Source: Nonomuraea maritima
GTDB taxonomy: Bacteria; Actinomycetota; Actinomycetes; Streptosporangiales; Streptosporangiaceae
Direction of reading: 5' to 3'
Length of the DNA stretch: 64,000 bases
Assembly: GCF_900100395.1 (NCBI RefSeq)
Contig: NZ_FNFB01000001.1
Coordinates: 682,001 to 746,000, forward strand
The notes beneath the pieces were generated by a model. The model did no database searches. It had not been told where the DNA came from and was given only the letters and a program-made list of their open reading frames with translations. Positions 44,695-53,039 of this stretch are shown here, piece by piece. How positions within the stretch are numbered: the first letter of the stretch is position 1; each line of letters starts with the position of its first letter. The position numbers and the translations under genes were made by a program.

Positions 44695-47145
44695 ATGCCC
44701 GAGATCAAGAAGTTCATCGACCTGCTCGAGAGCCAGCTCGGCTACCGCGAGAAGGGCGACGCGTACACCAAGTTCGGCCACTGGTACGGCCGGCACGTCG
44801 AGTCCGACGCCGCCTTCACCTCCGCGCCGTGGTGCGACATGTACATCTCCTGGGCCGCGTACAAGCTCGGCTACGAGAAGTGGATCGGGCAGTTCGCCTG
44901 GACGGTGGAGCACGCCAAGTGGTTCAAGAAGCAGGGCGCGTGGGGCAAGAAGCCCGAGGTGGGCGCGATCGTCTTCTACGACTGGGGCGGCACGCACGAC
45001 ATCGACCGCATCGACCACGTCGGCGTCGTCACGAAGGTCAAGGCCGGGCGCATCCACACCGTCGAGGGCAACGTGGACGGCGGCGTCGCCAAGCGCAAGG
45101 AACGCGACTCGAGCAAGGTGGTCGGGTACGGGTACCCCGAGCGCGTCAAGGAGCGGCTGGAGAAGAAGCAGAAGAAGGCCGGACAGCGCGATGGCACGAT
45201 CCAGGTCCCCGAGGAGTCACTGGCCTCCCTGATCCCGCGCCCCCAGACCGGCCGGGCCGCATCGACCTCCCGCCTCGACTCCCTGGGCGTTGCGAAGCAC
45301 GATCCCTCCGGCCGCGGCCAGGACCCCACCACCTCCCGCCCCTCCGACGACCGCACCGACGGCCGGGCGGAACCGCGCACAGGCTCGAAGGACCGTGCCG
45401 GTCAGCCTCCCACCGACACCCGGATCACCGGCAAGACCCCCGCCGATCCCCCGGCCCGAACTCACCTCCCCGCCGACTCCCTCGCCCAGAGCAGCTCCGC
45501 AGCACAGGGCACGCCGGGCCTCTACGCGGCACACGGCCCTGCCGGAGCAAAGGGCCCCGCCACCGGCCACGGCCCCGCCCGGCCGCAGGCGCCCGCCGCC
45601 GACGGGGGCCACGACCTCGCCGCGCCGCAGGGGGCCGCCGCCCGTCAGGGCGCCGGCGCTCCCGACGCCGCCGGTCCGGCCCCGCGCGAAGGCGCCCACC
45701 CGGAGCCGGGTTCCGGCCCCTCTTCCGTCCGGGACGGGGAGGGCCGGGCCGGGGCCACCTCAGCGGATGCGGCGAAGAAGGGCAAGCACGCCAAACCCAC
45801 CACTGCCGACACCACGGCGGCGATCGCCGAACCGCTCCCCGCCGACGCGGACGCCTCCGCCACGGGCCCGCTGCCGATCATCGACTCGCCGACCCTGATC
45901 GGCTCCACCCTGGTGGCCGCGCTCACGCTGATCGCCGTGGCCAAGACCCGCCGTCTCCGCCTGAGCGCCGCCGTCGCCGCCGTCACGGGACCGCGGACGA
46001 GCGCATCCCGCGCCGCCCACCGCCGCCGACGCCGTCCGGCCGACAGACGTCTGCGCCGCCTGCTCGAATTCACGACCACCCCTGAACTTCTCCGTTCCCT
46101 GGACGCAGCCACGTCCACGGTCTCCGCGCAGGCCGCCACGGCACAGCCGCCCGCCTTCCGCGCCCCCGCCCGTCTCCGGACCGCCGCCCAGCTGGAGGCG
46201 GTCGCCTCACTGGAGGCCGCCTCGGCTGCCGTGTCCCTGGAAGTCCTCGCGTCGGGCGGGCCCGCGCCGTCCGGCGTGGTCCCGGTCCCGCGACCGGCCC
46301 CTCGCACGGAACCCACCGCGGCGTCGATGACCTTCGCGGGCTCGCACCGCGCCCCGAGAGCCGCCTCTGGCGACGGACTGCGGCGTGAGGGCCGAGAGGG
46401 CGTGCGGCGATCACGCGCCCGGCACGCCGCCCGGGGCGGCGGCGCGCGCCATGCCCGCCACCGCGACTTCCCGTACGAGACCCGCCCCTTCGACCTCGCC
46501 ACGGACGGCGCCCCCGCCGCACCACAGCGCCACAACCACGCCGGCCACCCCACCGTCCCCGCAGCGCCGCAAGGCCGCGACCACGCCGGACACGCCGCCC
46601 ACGGCCTTCTCGCCGCCCCGACAGGCCACCACCTCGCCGACCACCCCACCGGTCACCCCGCCGACCGCCCCGCGCACCACCCCATCGACCAGCCCGGACG
46701 CCGCTCGGGTCGCCACTCCACCGGTGGCGCCTTCACCCCTGCCTTCGCGCGCGACCCGTACGAGCCGGGCTTCGACCGGAGTCGGTACGCCTTCACCGAC
46801 GACACCGGGCCGCTGGAGGTCGTCCTCGACACCGGGCCGCTGCGGCCGGTCGTGGACACCGGGGCGTTCGAGCGGGTCGTCATCCCGGCGGCCACGAGCG
46901 CGTTCGACGCGTTCAACCCGCCGAGACGCGGGCGCGGCGACATCCTGGATACTCCCGACCTGTCGGACCTCGTCGAGCAGACCGCCGCGTACCGGGGGCG
47001 CCGTCGTCGCCGCGCGTCCGACGAACGCCCCGCGTTCGCGGACCTCGCGCCGCGCGGCCGCCGTCACCGTACGGCGCCCCGCCTCGACGCCCACGGCGAC
47101 CTCGTCGGCGCCGCCACCCACACCCCGGGCCGGCACCGCGCCTGA
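44695..47145 (+). CDS. CHAP-domain protein with long disordered region and membrane segment
   Basis: An 816-residue protein. Residues 1-150 are a CHAP/NlpC-like cysteine peptidase or amidase: Cys47 in APWCDMYISWAAYKLG, His108 in IDHVGVV, Asn126 in VEGNVDGG. Then come ~240 residues of Pro/Ala/Arg-rich disordered sequence, a hydrophobic segment near 395-420 (LIGSTLVAALTLIAVA), more basic linker, a His-rich stretch about residues 600-680, and a C-terminal part with DTGPLEVVLDTGPL repeats. No signal peptide precedes the CHAP domain. ATG 44695 is a guess from domain start; the frame is open to 44572. Followed by a hairpin at 47167. Confidence 0.82.
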   Translation: MPEIKKFIDLLESQLGYREKGDAYTKFGHWYGRHVESDAAFTSAPWCDMYISWAAYKLGYEKWIGQFAWTVEHAKWFKKQGAWGKKPEVGAIVFYDWGGTHDIDRIDHVGVVTKVKAGRIHTVEGNVDGGVAKRKERDSSKVVGYGYPERVKERLEKKQKKAGQRDGTIQVPEESLASLIPRPQTGRAASTSRLDSLGVAKHDPSGRGQDPTTSRPSDDRTDGRAEPRTGSKDRAGQPPTDTRITGKTPADPPARTHLPADSLAQSSSAAQGTPGLYAAHGPAGAKGPATGHGPARPQAPAADGGHDLAAPQGAAARQGAGAPDAAGPAPREGAHPEPGSGPSSVRDGEGRAGATSADAAKKGKHAKPTTADTTAAIAEPLPADADASATGPLPIIDSPTLIGSTLVAALTLIAVAKTRRLRLSAAVAAVTGPRTSASRAAHRRRRRPADRRLRRLLEFTTTPELLRSLDAATSTVSAQAATAQPPAFRAPARLRTAAQLEAVASLEAASAAVSLEVLASGGPAPSGVVPVPRPAPRTEPTAASMTFAGSHRAPRAASGDGLRREGREGVRRSRARHAARGGGARHARHRDFPYETRPFDLATDGAPAAPQRHNHAGHPTVPAAPQGRDHAGHAAHGLLAAPTGHHLADHPTGHPADRPAHHPIDQPGRRSGRHSTGGAFTPAFARDPYEPGFDRSRYAFTDDTGPLEVVLDTGPLRPVVDTGAFERVVIPAATSAFDAFNPPRRGRGDILDTPDLSDLVEQTAAYRGRRRRRASDERPAFADLAPRGRRHRTAPRLDAHGDLVGAATHTPGRHRA

Positions 47146-47166
47146 CAAAAAGGCGCACCCGCCGAA

Positions 47167-47183
47167 AGCGGGAACTTCCCGCT
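47167..47183 (+). terminator. Possible terminator after the CHAP gene
   Basis: AGCGGG-AACTT-CCCGCT forms a 6-bp stem (a fully symmetric AGCGGGAAcTTCCCGCT), followed by the pyrimidine-rich CTCCTCTTTCGTC. Position, 21 bases past the stop, suits a terminator. Confidence 0.5.
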
Positions 47184-47241
47184 CTCCTCTTTCGTCTGAA
47201 CCAATCCGCGATAAAACCCATATATCCGGAAAGCTGGTCAC

Positions 47242-47958
47242 TTGTCGCCAACCGTCTTACGCATCGTGTCCCTCGGTCTCATGCCCCTTCTCGTGGCCAC
47301 GGGATGCGCGCTTCGACTCCCCCCGCAATCGGCCGACATCCACATTCCCGAGGCGACCGAACCGGCGCCGGAACAGGAAGAACCCGCGGTACACCTCGAG
47401 ATCTGCGTCAATGAATCCACCCGGGCGAGAACTCCGTACAAGCTCTGCGACAGCCACGAGAAAGGGCACACCTACTATTATGTGCCCATGACGGCAAAAA
47501 TACCCGCCGTCGGCGAGAAAGCGAGATCCGGCACATGGAAAACGCCTGACTACGTCGCCGGACGCGCTACCGCCAAGGGTGGCGAGGCGTCGAAGGCCGT
47601 CTTCACCGACGAGAGGGACCGGGTCGAGATCTGCGTCCGTGAACGCACCCGCGTCCGCGTCCCGGACGAGCGTTGCGAGGACGACGACCGCGGCGTCGAG
47701 TGGTACTACCTGCTGCTCAGCCGCCGGGTCCCGGCCATGGGCGACCGGAGCACGGACGGCTCGTTCCATGTGCCGGAGCTCTCCGAGACCTACAGGGCGC
47801 GGACCCGCGGCGGCGAGGCGAGCAAGGTCGCCATCCGCCAGGAGGACACCACGGACCAGAACGACTCGGGAACCACGTACCGGTACGACACCGACGACGG
47901 CACCCGCTCGACGACCCGGCAGCGCCACACCACGAGGATCGGCAAGAAGTCCCGCTAG
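47242..47958 (+). CDS. Lipoprotein with a duplicated Cys-pair domain
   Basis: A 238-residue predicted lipoprotein: signal sequence and lipobox VATGC with Cys22. The mature part holds two copies of an ~80-residue unit. Copy 1 has EICVNESTRARTPYKLC, HTYYYVPM, IPAVGE and GGEASKAVF. Copy 2 has EICVRERTRVRVPDERC, EWYYLLL, VPAMGD and GGEASKVAI. Each copy has two cysteines that could pair. Not recognised as a named family. TTG 47242 start, with GGAAAG upstream. It lies after the CHAP gene and its stop overlaps the stop of the interrupted esterase on the other strand. Confidence 0.75.
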   Translation: MSPTVLRIVSLGLMPLLVATGCALRLPPQSADIHIPEATEPAPEQEEPAVHLEICVNESTRARTPYKLCDSHEKGHTYYYVPMTAKIPAVGEKARSGTWKTPDYVAGRATAKGGEASKAVFTDERDRVEICVRERTRVRVPDERCEDDDRGVEWYYLLLSRRVPAMGDRSTDGSFHVPELSETYRARTRGGEASKVAIRQEDTTDQNDSGTTYRYDTDDGTRSTTRQRHTTRIGKKSR

Positions 47959-48024
47959 GAGAAGGCGCGCTGGAGCGCCGCGACCCGGGCCTCCTTGGCC
48001 CGTACGCTGAGCGCGGCGCCCGGC
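47955..48024 (-). pseudogene. 3' tail of HSL-family esterase gene cut off by the IS element
   Basis: The minus-strand frame encodes PGAALSVRAKEARVAALQRAFS and a stop, which has the look of an alpha/beta-hydrolase C-terminus. Joined to the fragment at 49813-50606 with the IS removed, the codons read ...DIVT-PGAALSV... in frame, for a total of 864 bases (288 codons with stop). The frame upstream of 48024 is IS left-end sequence. The exact junction may shift by a few bases. Confidence 0.75.
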
Positions 48025-48050
48025 ACCATCAGGTTCTCCCGAGGGGACTT

Positions 48051-48068
48051 CGTCGCCTTCAGGCGACG
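48051..48068. repeat. IS left-end hairpin
   Basis: CGTCGCC and GGCGACG pair perfectly around a TTCA loop, 26 bases inside the inferred left boundary. The right end has the same loop, as expected for TnpA recognition structures. Confidence 0.65.
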
Positions 48069-48184
48069 GGGAACCGGGAGCGGGAGGGCCGCCAAGGCCC
48101 GAGCGTGCAGTGACCTGCCTGGTCTGCGCATCAGAGATCTCCGTTCGTCGCGCATGAGATGGGCAGCCCTGTTATAAGGATCGT

Positions 48185-48604
48185 GTGGCTCGGCACGTGC
48201 GCACTTCCCCCGGTGCGGCGTATGACTTCGGGTACCACGTGGTGTGGTGCCCGAAGTACGGCTGCCCGGTCCTTGGCGGCCATGTGAAGGACCGCCTGGA
48301 GGAGTTGATCCGTGCCAGGGCCGACGAGCATGGTTGGGAGATCGTGGCGCTTGAGGTGATGCCGGGCCACGTGCATCTGTTCGTCAACACCGACCCGACG
48401 AACTCGCCCTCGTGCGTGGCCGACCCGTTCAAGGGCTTCACCTCCCACCACCTGCGTGCCGAGTTCGGCGACCTGCGTTCCCGACTGCCCACGCTGTGGT
48501 CACGGTCCTGCTTCGTGGCCATGGTCGGCGCGGTGTCGGCCGAGGCGGTGCAGCGCTACATCGAGACCAGGTACGAGCGGCCCCATGGCGGTGGCCGTGC
48601 GTAG
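48185..48604 (+). CDS. tnpA: IS200-type Y1 transposase TnpA
   Basis: A 139-residue single-strand transposase. The HUH motif is HVHLF (His62, His64) and the catalytic tyrosine is Tyr125 in AVQRYIETRYE. YHVVWCPKYGCPVLGG is the typical N-terminus (canonical form is CPKYRRPVL). Length is normal, so the gene appears intact. GTG 48185. The C-terminus overlaps tnpB. Confidence 0.93.
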   Translation: MARHVRTSPGAAYDFGYHVVWCPKYGCPVLGGHVKDRLEELIRARADEHGWEIVALEVMPGHVHLFVNTDPTNSPSCVADPFKGFTSHHLRAEFGDLRSRLPTLWSRSCFVAMVGAVSAEAVQRYIETRYERPHGGGRA

Positions 48605-49781
48605 ATCGTTGAAGTTCTTGCTGCGCCCCACGAGCAAGCAGGCCGCGGCGCTGGCGGCGTGCCTGGAGGACCACCGCACGTTGTACAACGCTGCGCTGGA
48701 GCACCGCCGCACCGCCTACGCCAAGGCGGCTGTGAGCGTCCGGTACGGCGAGCAGTCGGCCGAGCTGAAGCACATCCGTGCCGACGACGCCGGCGGGCAG
48801 GGCCGGTGGTCGTTCTCGTCCCAGCAGGCCACGCTGCGCCGCCTCGACAAGGCGTTCCGCGCGTTCTTCGACCGGGTCAAGGCCGGGCGTACGCCTGGCT
48901 TCCCGCGGTTCAAGGGCCGGGGCTGGTTCGACAGCGTGGAATGGCCGAAGGACGGCGACGGCTGCCGGTGGGACTCCCAGCCCGAGCACCCCACCGCGAC
49001 CTACGTCCGGTTGCAGGGCATCGGGCACGTCCGGGTGCATCAGCACCGACCGGTCAAAGGCCGGGTGAAAACGATCAGCGTGAAGCGGGAAGGCAGCCGC
49101 TGGTACGTGGTCCTGTCGTGTGATGACGTGCCCGTCGAGCCGCTGTCCGCCACGGGCGCGGTGGCCGGGATCGACCTGGGCGTGGCCTGGCTCGTCACCA
49201 CATCCGACGGGGAGCACGTCGCCAACCCTCGCCACCTAGCCGTCACCGCCGAACGTCTCGCGACTGCGCAGCGGGACCTCGCCCGTAAGAAGCGGGGCTC
49301 CGATCGGCGGCGTAAGGCCGTGGCCCGCGTCGCGGCGCTGCACGCCAAGGTGCGCCGCCAGCGGCTCGACCACGCGCACAAGGCCGCGCTCGCCCTGGTC
49401 CACGCCTACGACGTGATCGTGCACGAGGAGCTGCGGATCGCGAGCATGACCCGCAGCGCGTCCGGCACGATCGAGGCACCCGGCCGCAACGTCTCCGCCA
49501 AGGCCGGTCTCAACCGTTCGATCCTGGATGCGGGTTGGGGGGTGTTCCTGACGGTCCTCGCGCACAAGGCTGAAAGCGCCGGTCGAGAGCTGATCGCGGT
49601 GAACCCCGCCAACACCTCCCGCACGTGTGCCCGATGCGGCCACGGCGCGAAGGAGAACCGCCTCACCCAGGCCGAGTTCGCCTGCACGGCGTGCGGGCAT
49701 GCCGCGCACGCCGACGTGAACGCGGCGGTCAACATCCTCAGGGCAGGGCTTGCCCTTCGCCAGGCTGCGGAAGCGGCTTAG
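48585..49781 (+). CDS. tnpB: TnpB RNA-guided nuclease
   Basis: A 398-residue TnpB, the ancestor-type relative of Cas12. RuvC residues: Asp197 in GIDLGVAW, Glu281/282 in IVHEELRI, Asp377 in HADVNAA. The zinc ribbon has CARC (348-351) and CTAC (367-370). All key residues are present, so it is probably active. ATG 48585 is used; a GTG four codons later is possible. The gene ends inside the right-end RNA region, as usual for TnpB elements whose 3' end encodes the guide RNA. Confidence 0.93.
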   Translation: MAVAVRRSLKFLLRPTSKQAAALAACLEDHRTLYNAALEHRRTAYAKAAVSVRYGEQSAELKHIRADDAGGQGRWSFSSQQATLRRLDKAFRAFFDRVKAGRTPGFPRFKGRGWFDSVEWPKDGDGCRWDSQPEHPTATYVRLQGIGHVRVHQHRPVKGRVKTISVKREGSRWYVVLSCDDVPVEPLSATGAVAGIDLGVAWLVTTSDGEHVANPRHLAVTAERLATAQRDLARKKRGSDRRRKAVARVAALHAKVRRQRLDHAHKAALALVHAYDVIVHEELRIASMTRSASGTIEAPGRNVSAKAGLNRSILDAGWGVFLTVLAHKAESAGRELIAVNPANTSRTCARCGHGAKENRLTQAEFACTACGHAAHADVNAAVNILRAGLALRQAAEAA

Positions 49782-49832
49782 CGAGAAGCCGCTACCTTCA
49801 GGCAGCGGAGGAGTCACGATGTCGAAACCGTG
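49640..49832 (+). ncRNA. Putative TnpB guide RNA (omega/reRNA)
   Basis: In IS200/IS605 elements the guide RNA covers the tnpB 3' end and the right end, with the guide copied from the flank. Here the scaffold would include the hairpins AGCGGCTT-AGCGAG-AAGCCGCT (49770-49791) and 49789-49808, with the guide starting at 49813 inside the esterase gene. The 5' limit given is a guess. Family knowledge plus visible hairpins; expression is not shown. Confidence 0.4.
49789..49808. repeat. IS right-end hairpin
   Basis: CCGCTACC-TTCA-GGCAGCGG, stem of 8 with one A-C mismatch, followed by AGGA at the inferred right boundary. It overlaps an alternative hairpin just after the tnpB stop codon. Confidence 0.65.
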
Positions 49833-50606
49833 GAACGCCCCCGGGTACAGGTGGAACTCGGTCGAGACCCCCGCCTGCGCCAGCCGCAACGCGTAGTCGG
49901 CGCACTCGTCCCGGAACACCTCCAGCTCCCCCACGTCCACGAACGCCGGGGGCAGGCCCGACAGGTCCCAGACCACGGCGTCGGCGAACGCCCGGCTCGA
50001 CGGTGTGCTGTCGCGGTCGTCGAGCATCGGGCAGATCAGCAGCTGGAAGGCGACCTCCGGGCCGCCCCTGTCGCGCGCCAGCAGCACGGTCGCTGCCGCC
50101 AGCCCGCCGCCCGCGCTGGCCCCGCCCATCGCGAGGCGCTCGGGGTCGATGCCGAGCTCGGCCGCGTTCCCCGCGGTCCAGGCGAGGCCGGCGTAGCAGT
50201 CCTCGACCGGCGCGGGATACGGGTGTTCCGGCGCGAGCCGGTAGTCGACCGACACGGCGACGAGGCCGAGCCGCTCCACCAGCTCGACGAGCATCGCGTC
50301 GTCCATCTCGGGCGCGCCGATGACCATGCCGCCGCCGTGGATCCAGTAGAGCCCCGGGCGGACGTCGTCCTCGCCCTGCGGCCGGTAGGTGCGCAGCCGG
50401 ACGTCGGGGCCGCCCTCGGGGCCGGGCACCATGCGGTCCTCGATCATCACGGAGGTGTCCGGCCGCGGCATCGCGGCCGTCAGGGCGGCGATCTGCTCGC
50501 GCATCACGGCCAGCCGCTCGTTCGTCAGGGCTGACGCGCCGCCGGTGATCATCGGTGACTGCTCGATCGCGGCGCGGAGTTCGGGGTCGAGATTGGGGTG
50601 GAGCAC
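49813..50606 (-). pseudogene. HSL-family alpha/beta-hydrolase (esterase), 5' part, interrupted by IS
   Basis: Encodes 264 residues of a hormone-sensitive-lipase-type esterase: oxyanion motif HGGG (90-93), DYRLAPEHPYPAPVED, nucleophile Ser164 in GGASAGGG, acidic region GELEVFRDE near 227-235, and His259 in AFHGFD. All catalytic elements precede the break. GTG 50606 has AAGGG 8 bases upstream. The frame now continues 192 codons antisense into tnpB, ending at 49236, so a 456-residue chimera could be made. The lost tail is at 47955-48024. Confidence 0.82.
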
Positions 50607-50779
50607 CAGCTGTTCCCTTCCACGAGAAAGGCTCGGGGGTTGCCTGCTCGATCCTCGGACGCGCAGCCACCACGGGCAACCGCCGCGCGGGCGCGGGCTC
50701 TGAGGTGGGGCGCGGTGCTTGACCACGTCGGGAGGGGGTCGGCGTGAGTGGGCCGAGAAGGCATGGGCATTCTGGGATC

Positions 50780-51511
50780 ATGTGCCATTCCACCGACAGC
50801 AGGCCGCCCGCCCCGCCCGTGCAGGGCAAGGTGGCCTCTCACGAGCAGATCGAGCTGACCGCGGCCGACGGCAACCGCTTCCTCGCCTACCGAGCCGTGC
50901 CCGAGCAGCCGAACGGCCGCGCCATGGTGATCCTGCCGGACATCCGCGGCCTGCACCCGTACTACCGCGACCTGGCGGTCCGGTTCGCCGAGGCGGGGTT
51001 CCACGCCATCGCCATCGACTACTTCGGTCGCTCCGCCGGCATCGGTGACCGCAGCGACGACTTCGCGTTCATGCCGCACGTCGAGCAGCTCACCACCGAC
51101 CACGTGCGGGCCGACGCGAGGGCAGCCACCGAGGCGCTGGCCGAGGTCGGGCCCGTGTTCATCGTCGGCTTCTGCCTGGGCGGCGCCCACGCGGTGCGGC
51201 AGGCGTCCGAGAGCGGCGGCAACGGCCTGGCGGGCGGCATCGGCTTCTACCCGACGCTCCGCTTCGTCGACGACCCGTCCTCCGGGCCCGGCGCGCCGGT
51301 GCTCATGCTGCGCGGCGGGGCCGACACGGCCACGACGCCGGAACGGTTCGCCGCGTTCGAGGCGAAGCTCGACGAGTACGGCACCGCGCACGAGGCCGTG
51401 GTGTTCGAGGGCGCGCCGCACTCGTTCTTCGACCGCTCCTACGGCGAGTGGGCGGAGACGTGCCAGGCCGCCTGGCAGAAGATCCTCGACTTCACCGAGC
51501 GCCCCGCGTAA
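50780..51511 (+). CDS. Dienelactone hydrolase family protein
   Basis: A 243-residue alpha/beta-hydrolase of the DLH family. The nucleophile is Cys132 in GFCLGGAHA, the acid Asp is in RGGADTATTP near 190, and His is in GAPHSFFDR near 215. ILPDIRGLHPYYRDLAVRFAEAG is the typical N-terminal segment. Family enzymes open dienelactones in aromatic ring degradation; many members hydrolyse other esters. ATG 50780 is preferred over the open frame upstream. Divergent from the esterase. Confidence 0.9.
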   Translation: MCHSTDSRPPAPPVQGKVASHEQIELTAADGNRFLAYRAVPEQPNGRAMVILPDIRGLHPYYRDLAVRFAEAGFHAIAIDYFGRSAGIGDRSDDFAFMPHVEQLTTDHVRADARAATEALAEVGPVFIVGFCLGGAHAVRQASESGGNGLAGGIGFYPTLRFVDDPSSGPGAPVLMLRGGADTATTPERFAAFEAKLDEYGTAHEAVVFEGAPHSFFDRSYGEWAETCQAAWQKILDFTERPA

Positions 51512-51551
51512 GCACGTTTGGCGGCGGGGGACGGCGGTTATCGGGTGTGAC

Positions 51552-52445
51552 ATGACATCTCCCACCCGATTTGCCGTCTCCCTGCCGCAGCAGGTCGCCG
51601 ACGGCGCGTTCGACCCTGACGCCTTCCGCGCCTACCTGGCCCGCGTGGAGGAGCTCGGTTTCCACAGCGCGTGGACGCGCGAGATGGCGCTCTCGCCGTC
51701 CCCGCTGCTCGGGCCGCTCGAGGTCATGACGTACGCGGCGGCCTGCACCGAGCGGCTGCGCATCGGCTGTGCCGTGTTCGTCAGCGTCCTGCACCAGCCG
51801 GTGCAGCTGGCCAAGAGCCTCATGACGCTCGACCAGCTCAGCCGGGGCCGGCTGGAGGTCGGCTTCGGGCTCGGCGGGCGCGATCACCTGTCCTCGTTCG
51901 GGATTCCGTCCGAGGGGTTCGTGGCGCGGTTCGTGGAGGGTCTCGAGCTGATGAAGTCCTGCTGGACGCAGCCGCGCGTGTCGTTCAATGGCCGGTTCTT
52001 CCAGGTCGAGGGGGGCATGGAGCCCAAGCCGTACCAGAAGCCGCATCCGCCCGTCTGGATCGGCGGCCACCGTCCGGCGGCGATCCGGCGCGCGGTCCGG
52101 CACGGCGACGGGTTCGTCGGCGCCGGGGCGGCGACCACGCCGGCGTTCGCCGAGCAGGTCCGCGTCCTCAAGGCCGAGCTGGAGCAGGCAGGACGTGATC
52201 CGGAGACGTTCGGGGTCGCCAAGCGCGTCTACGTGTCCGTCGGCGAGCGCGACCGGATCGGCGACGAGCTCCGCCGCATCTACGGGACCGCCGACTCGGC
52301 CGTCGCCGGCTCGCCGGACGAGTGCGTCCATGGCCTGCGCGAGGTGATCGAGGCGGGCGCCGACCTCGTCCTGCTCGACCCGATGACCGACGAGGCCGAG
52401 CAACTCGAACGCCTGGCCGAGGAGGTACTCCCCGCTCTGTCCTAG
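51552..52445 (+). CDS. LLM-class (luciferase-like) flavin or F420-dependent oxidoreductase
   Basis: A 297-residue TIM-barrel enzyme. Conserved segments: FRAYLARVEELGFHSAWTREM, TERLRIGCAVFVSVLHQPVQLAKSLMTLDQLSRGRLEVGFGLGG, the loop PYQKPHPPVWIGGH and HGDGFVGAGAA. The cofactor may be FMN or F420; the overall look is that of actinobacterial F420-type LLM proteins. It lies 40 bases after the DLH gene, same strand, so probably co-transcribed. Confidence 0.88.
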   Translation: MTSPTRFAVSLPQQVADGAFDPDAFRAYLARVEELGFHSAWTREMALSPSPLLGPLEVMTYAAACTERLRIGCAVFVSVLHQPVQLAKSLMTLDQLSRGRLEVGFGLGGRDHLSSFGIPSEGFVARFVEGLELMKSCWTQPRVSFNGRFFQVEGGMEPKPYQKPHPPVWIGGHRPAAIRRAVRHGDGFVGAGAATTPAFAEQVRVLKAELEQAGRDPETFGVAKRVYVSVGERDRIGDELRRIYGTADSAVAGSPDECVHGLREVIEAGADLVLLDPMTDEAEQLERLAEEVLPALS

Positions 52446-52473
52446 GATCTTCCGCGAAAGCAGAGGAGACAGC

Positions 52474-52965
52474 ATGTCCTACCCCCCGCAGCGCTACTTC
52501 GGCGAGCACGGCGAGCACAGCGGCGTGTACCGGTCCGCGGTCCAGGAGCCCGAGCTCGTCTACCGCAGCGGCACCGACGTCCACTACCTCGCCACCGGCG
52601 GCACGACCGGCGGCGCGTACGGGCTCTACCGGTGGGAGATGGGCCCGAACCCGTCCGGTCCCAGCGCCCACTTCCACCGCACGATGACGGAGTCCTTCTA
52701 CGTCCTGTCCGGCACGATCCGCCTCTACGACGGCGTCCGATGGGTCGACGGGCGGCCGGGCGACTTCCTGTTCGTGCCCGAGGGCGGCGTGCACGCCTTC
52801 CGCAACGAGTCGGGTGAGCCCGCGTCGATGCTGATCCTCTTCACGCCGGGCGCGCCCAGGGAGGCGTACTTCGAGGAGCTCGCCGACATCGCCGCCACCG
52901 GCAGGGCCCTCACGCCGGAGGAGTGGACGGAGCTGTACCGCCGGCACGACCAGTACATGGTCTGA
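52474..52965 (+). CDS. Cupin-domain protein
   Basis: A 163-residue single-cupin protein. Cupin motif 1 is in AHFHRTMTESFYVLSGTIRLY with two metal-ligand His and a Glu; motif 2 is in PGDFLFVPEGGVHAFRN. It follows the LLM gene by 28 bases and is probably in the same operon (AGAGGAG precedes the ATG). Substrate unknown. Confidence 0.88.
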   Translation: MSYPPQRYFGEHGEHSGVYRSAVQEPELVYRSGTDVHYLATGGTTGGAYGLYRWEMGPNPSGPSAHFHRTMTESFYVLSGTIRLYDGVRWVDGRPGDFLFVPEGGVHAFRNESGEPASMLILFTPGAPREAYFEELADIAATGRALTPEEWTELYRRHDQYMV

Positions 52966-53039
52966 CGCGGCGCTGCGCGGCGCCGAGCGACGAAGCCCTT
53001 ACTGTGAGCGACAGAGATCATCACAGCCAAGGAGACACG

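Larger units (their letters stand above)
48025..49812 (+). mobile_element. IS200/IS605-type insertion sequence (tnpA + tnpB)
   Basis: About 1788 bases. It carries a Y1 transposase and a TnpB nuclease in the same direction, overlapping. Each end has a subterminal hairpin with a TTCA loop: left CGTCGCC-TTCA-GGCGACG (48051-48068), right CCGCTACC-TTCA-GGCAGCGG (49789-49808, one mismatch). The right end closes with AGGA. Boundaries were set so that the flanking esterase fragments rejoin in frame. No target duplication is expected or seen, as usual for this family. Confidence 0.85.

Noticed and set aside
48025..48155. N-terminal part of a 66-residue frame at 47955-48155 as an independent gene
   Set aside because: Its C-terminal 23 residues are explained as the tail of the interrupted esterase and the rest is IS left-end sequence.
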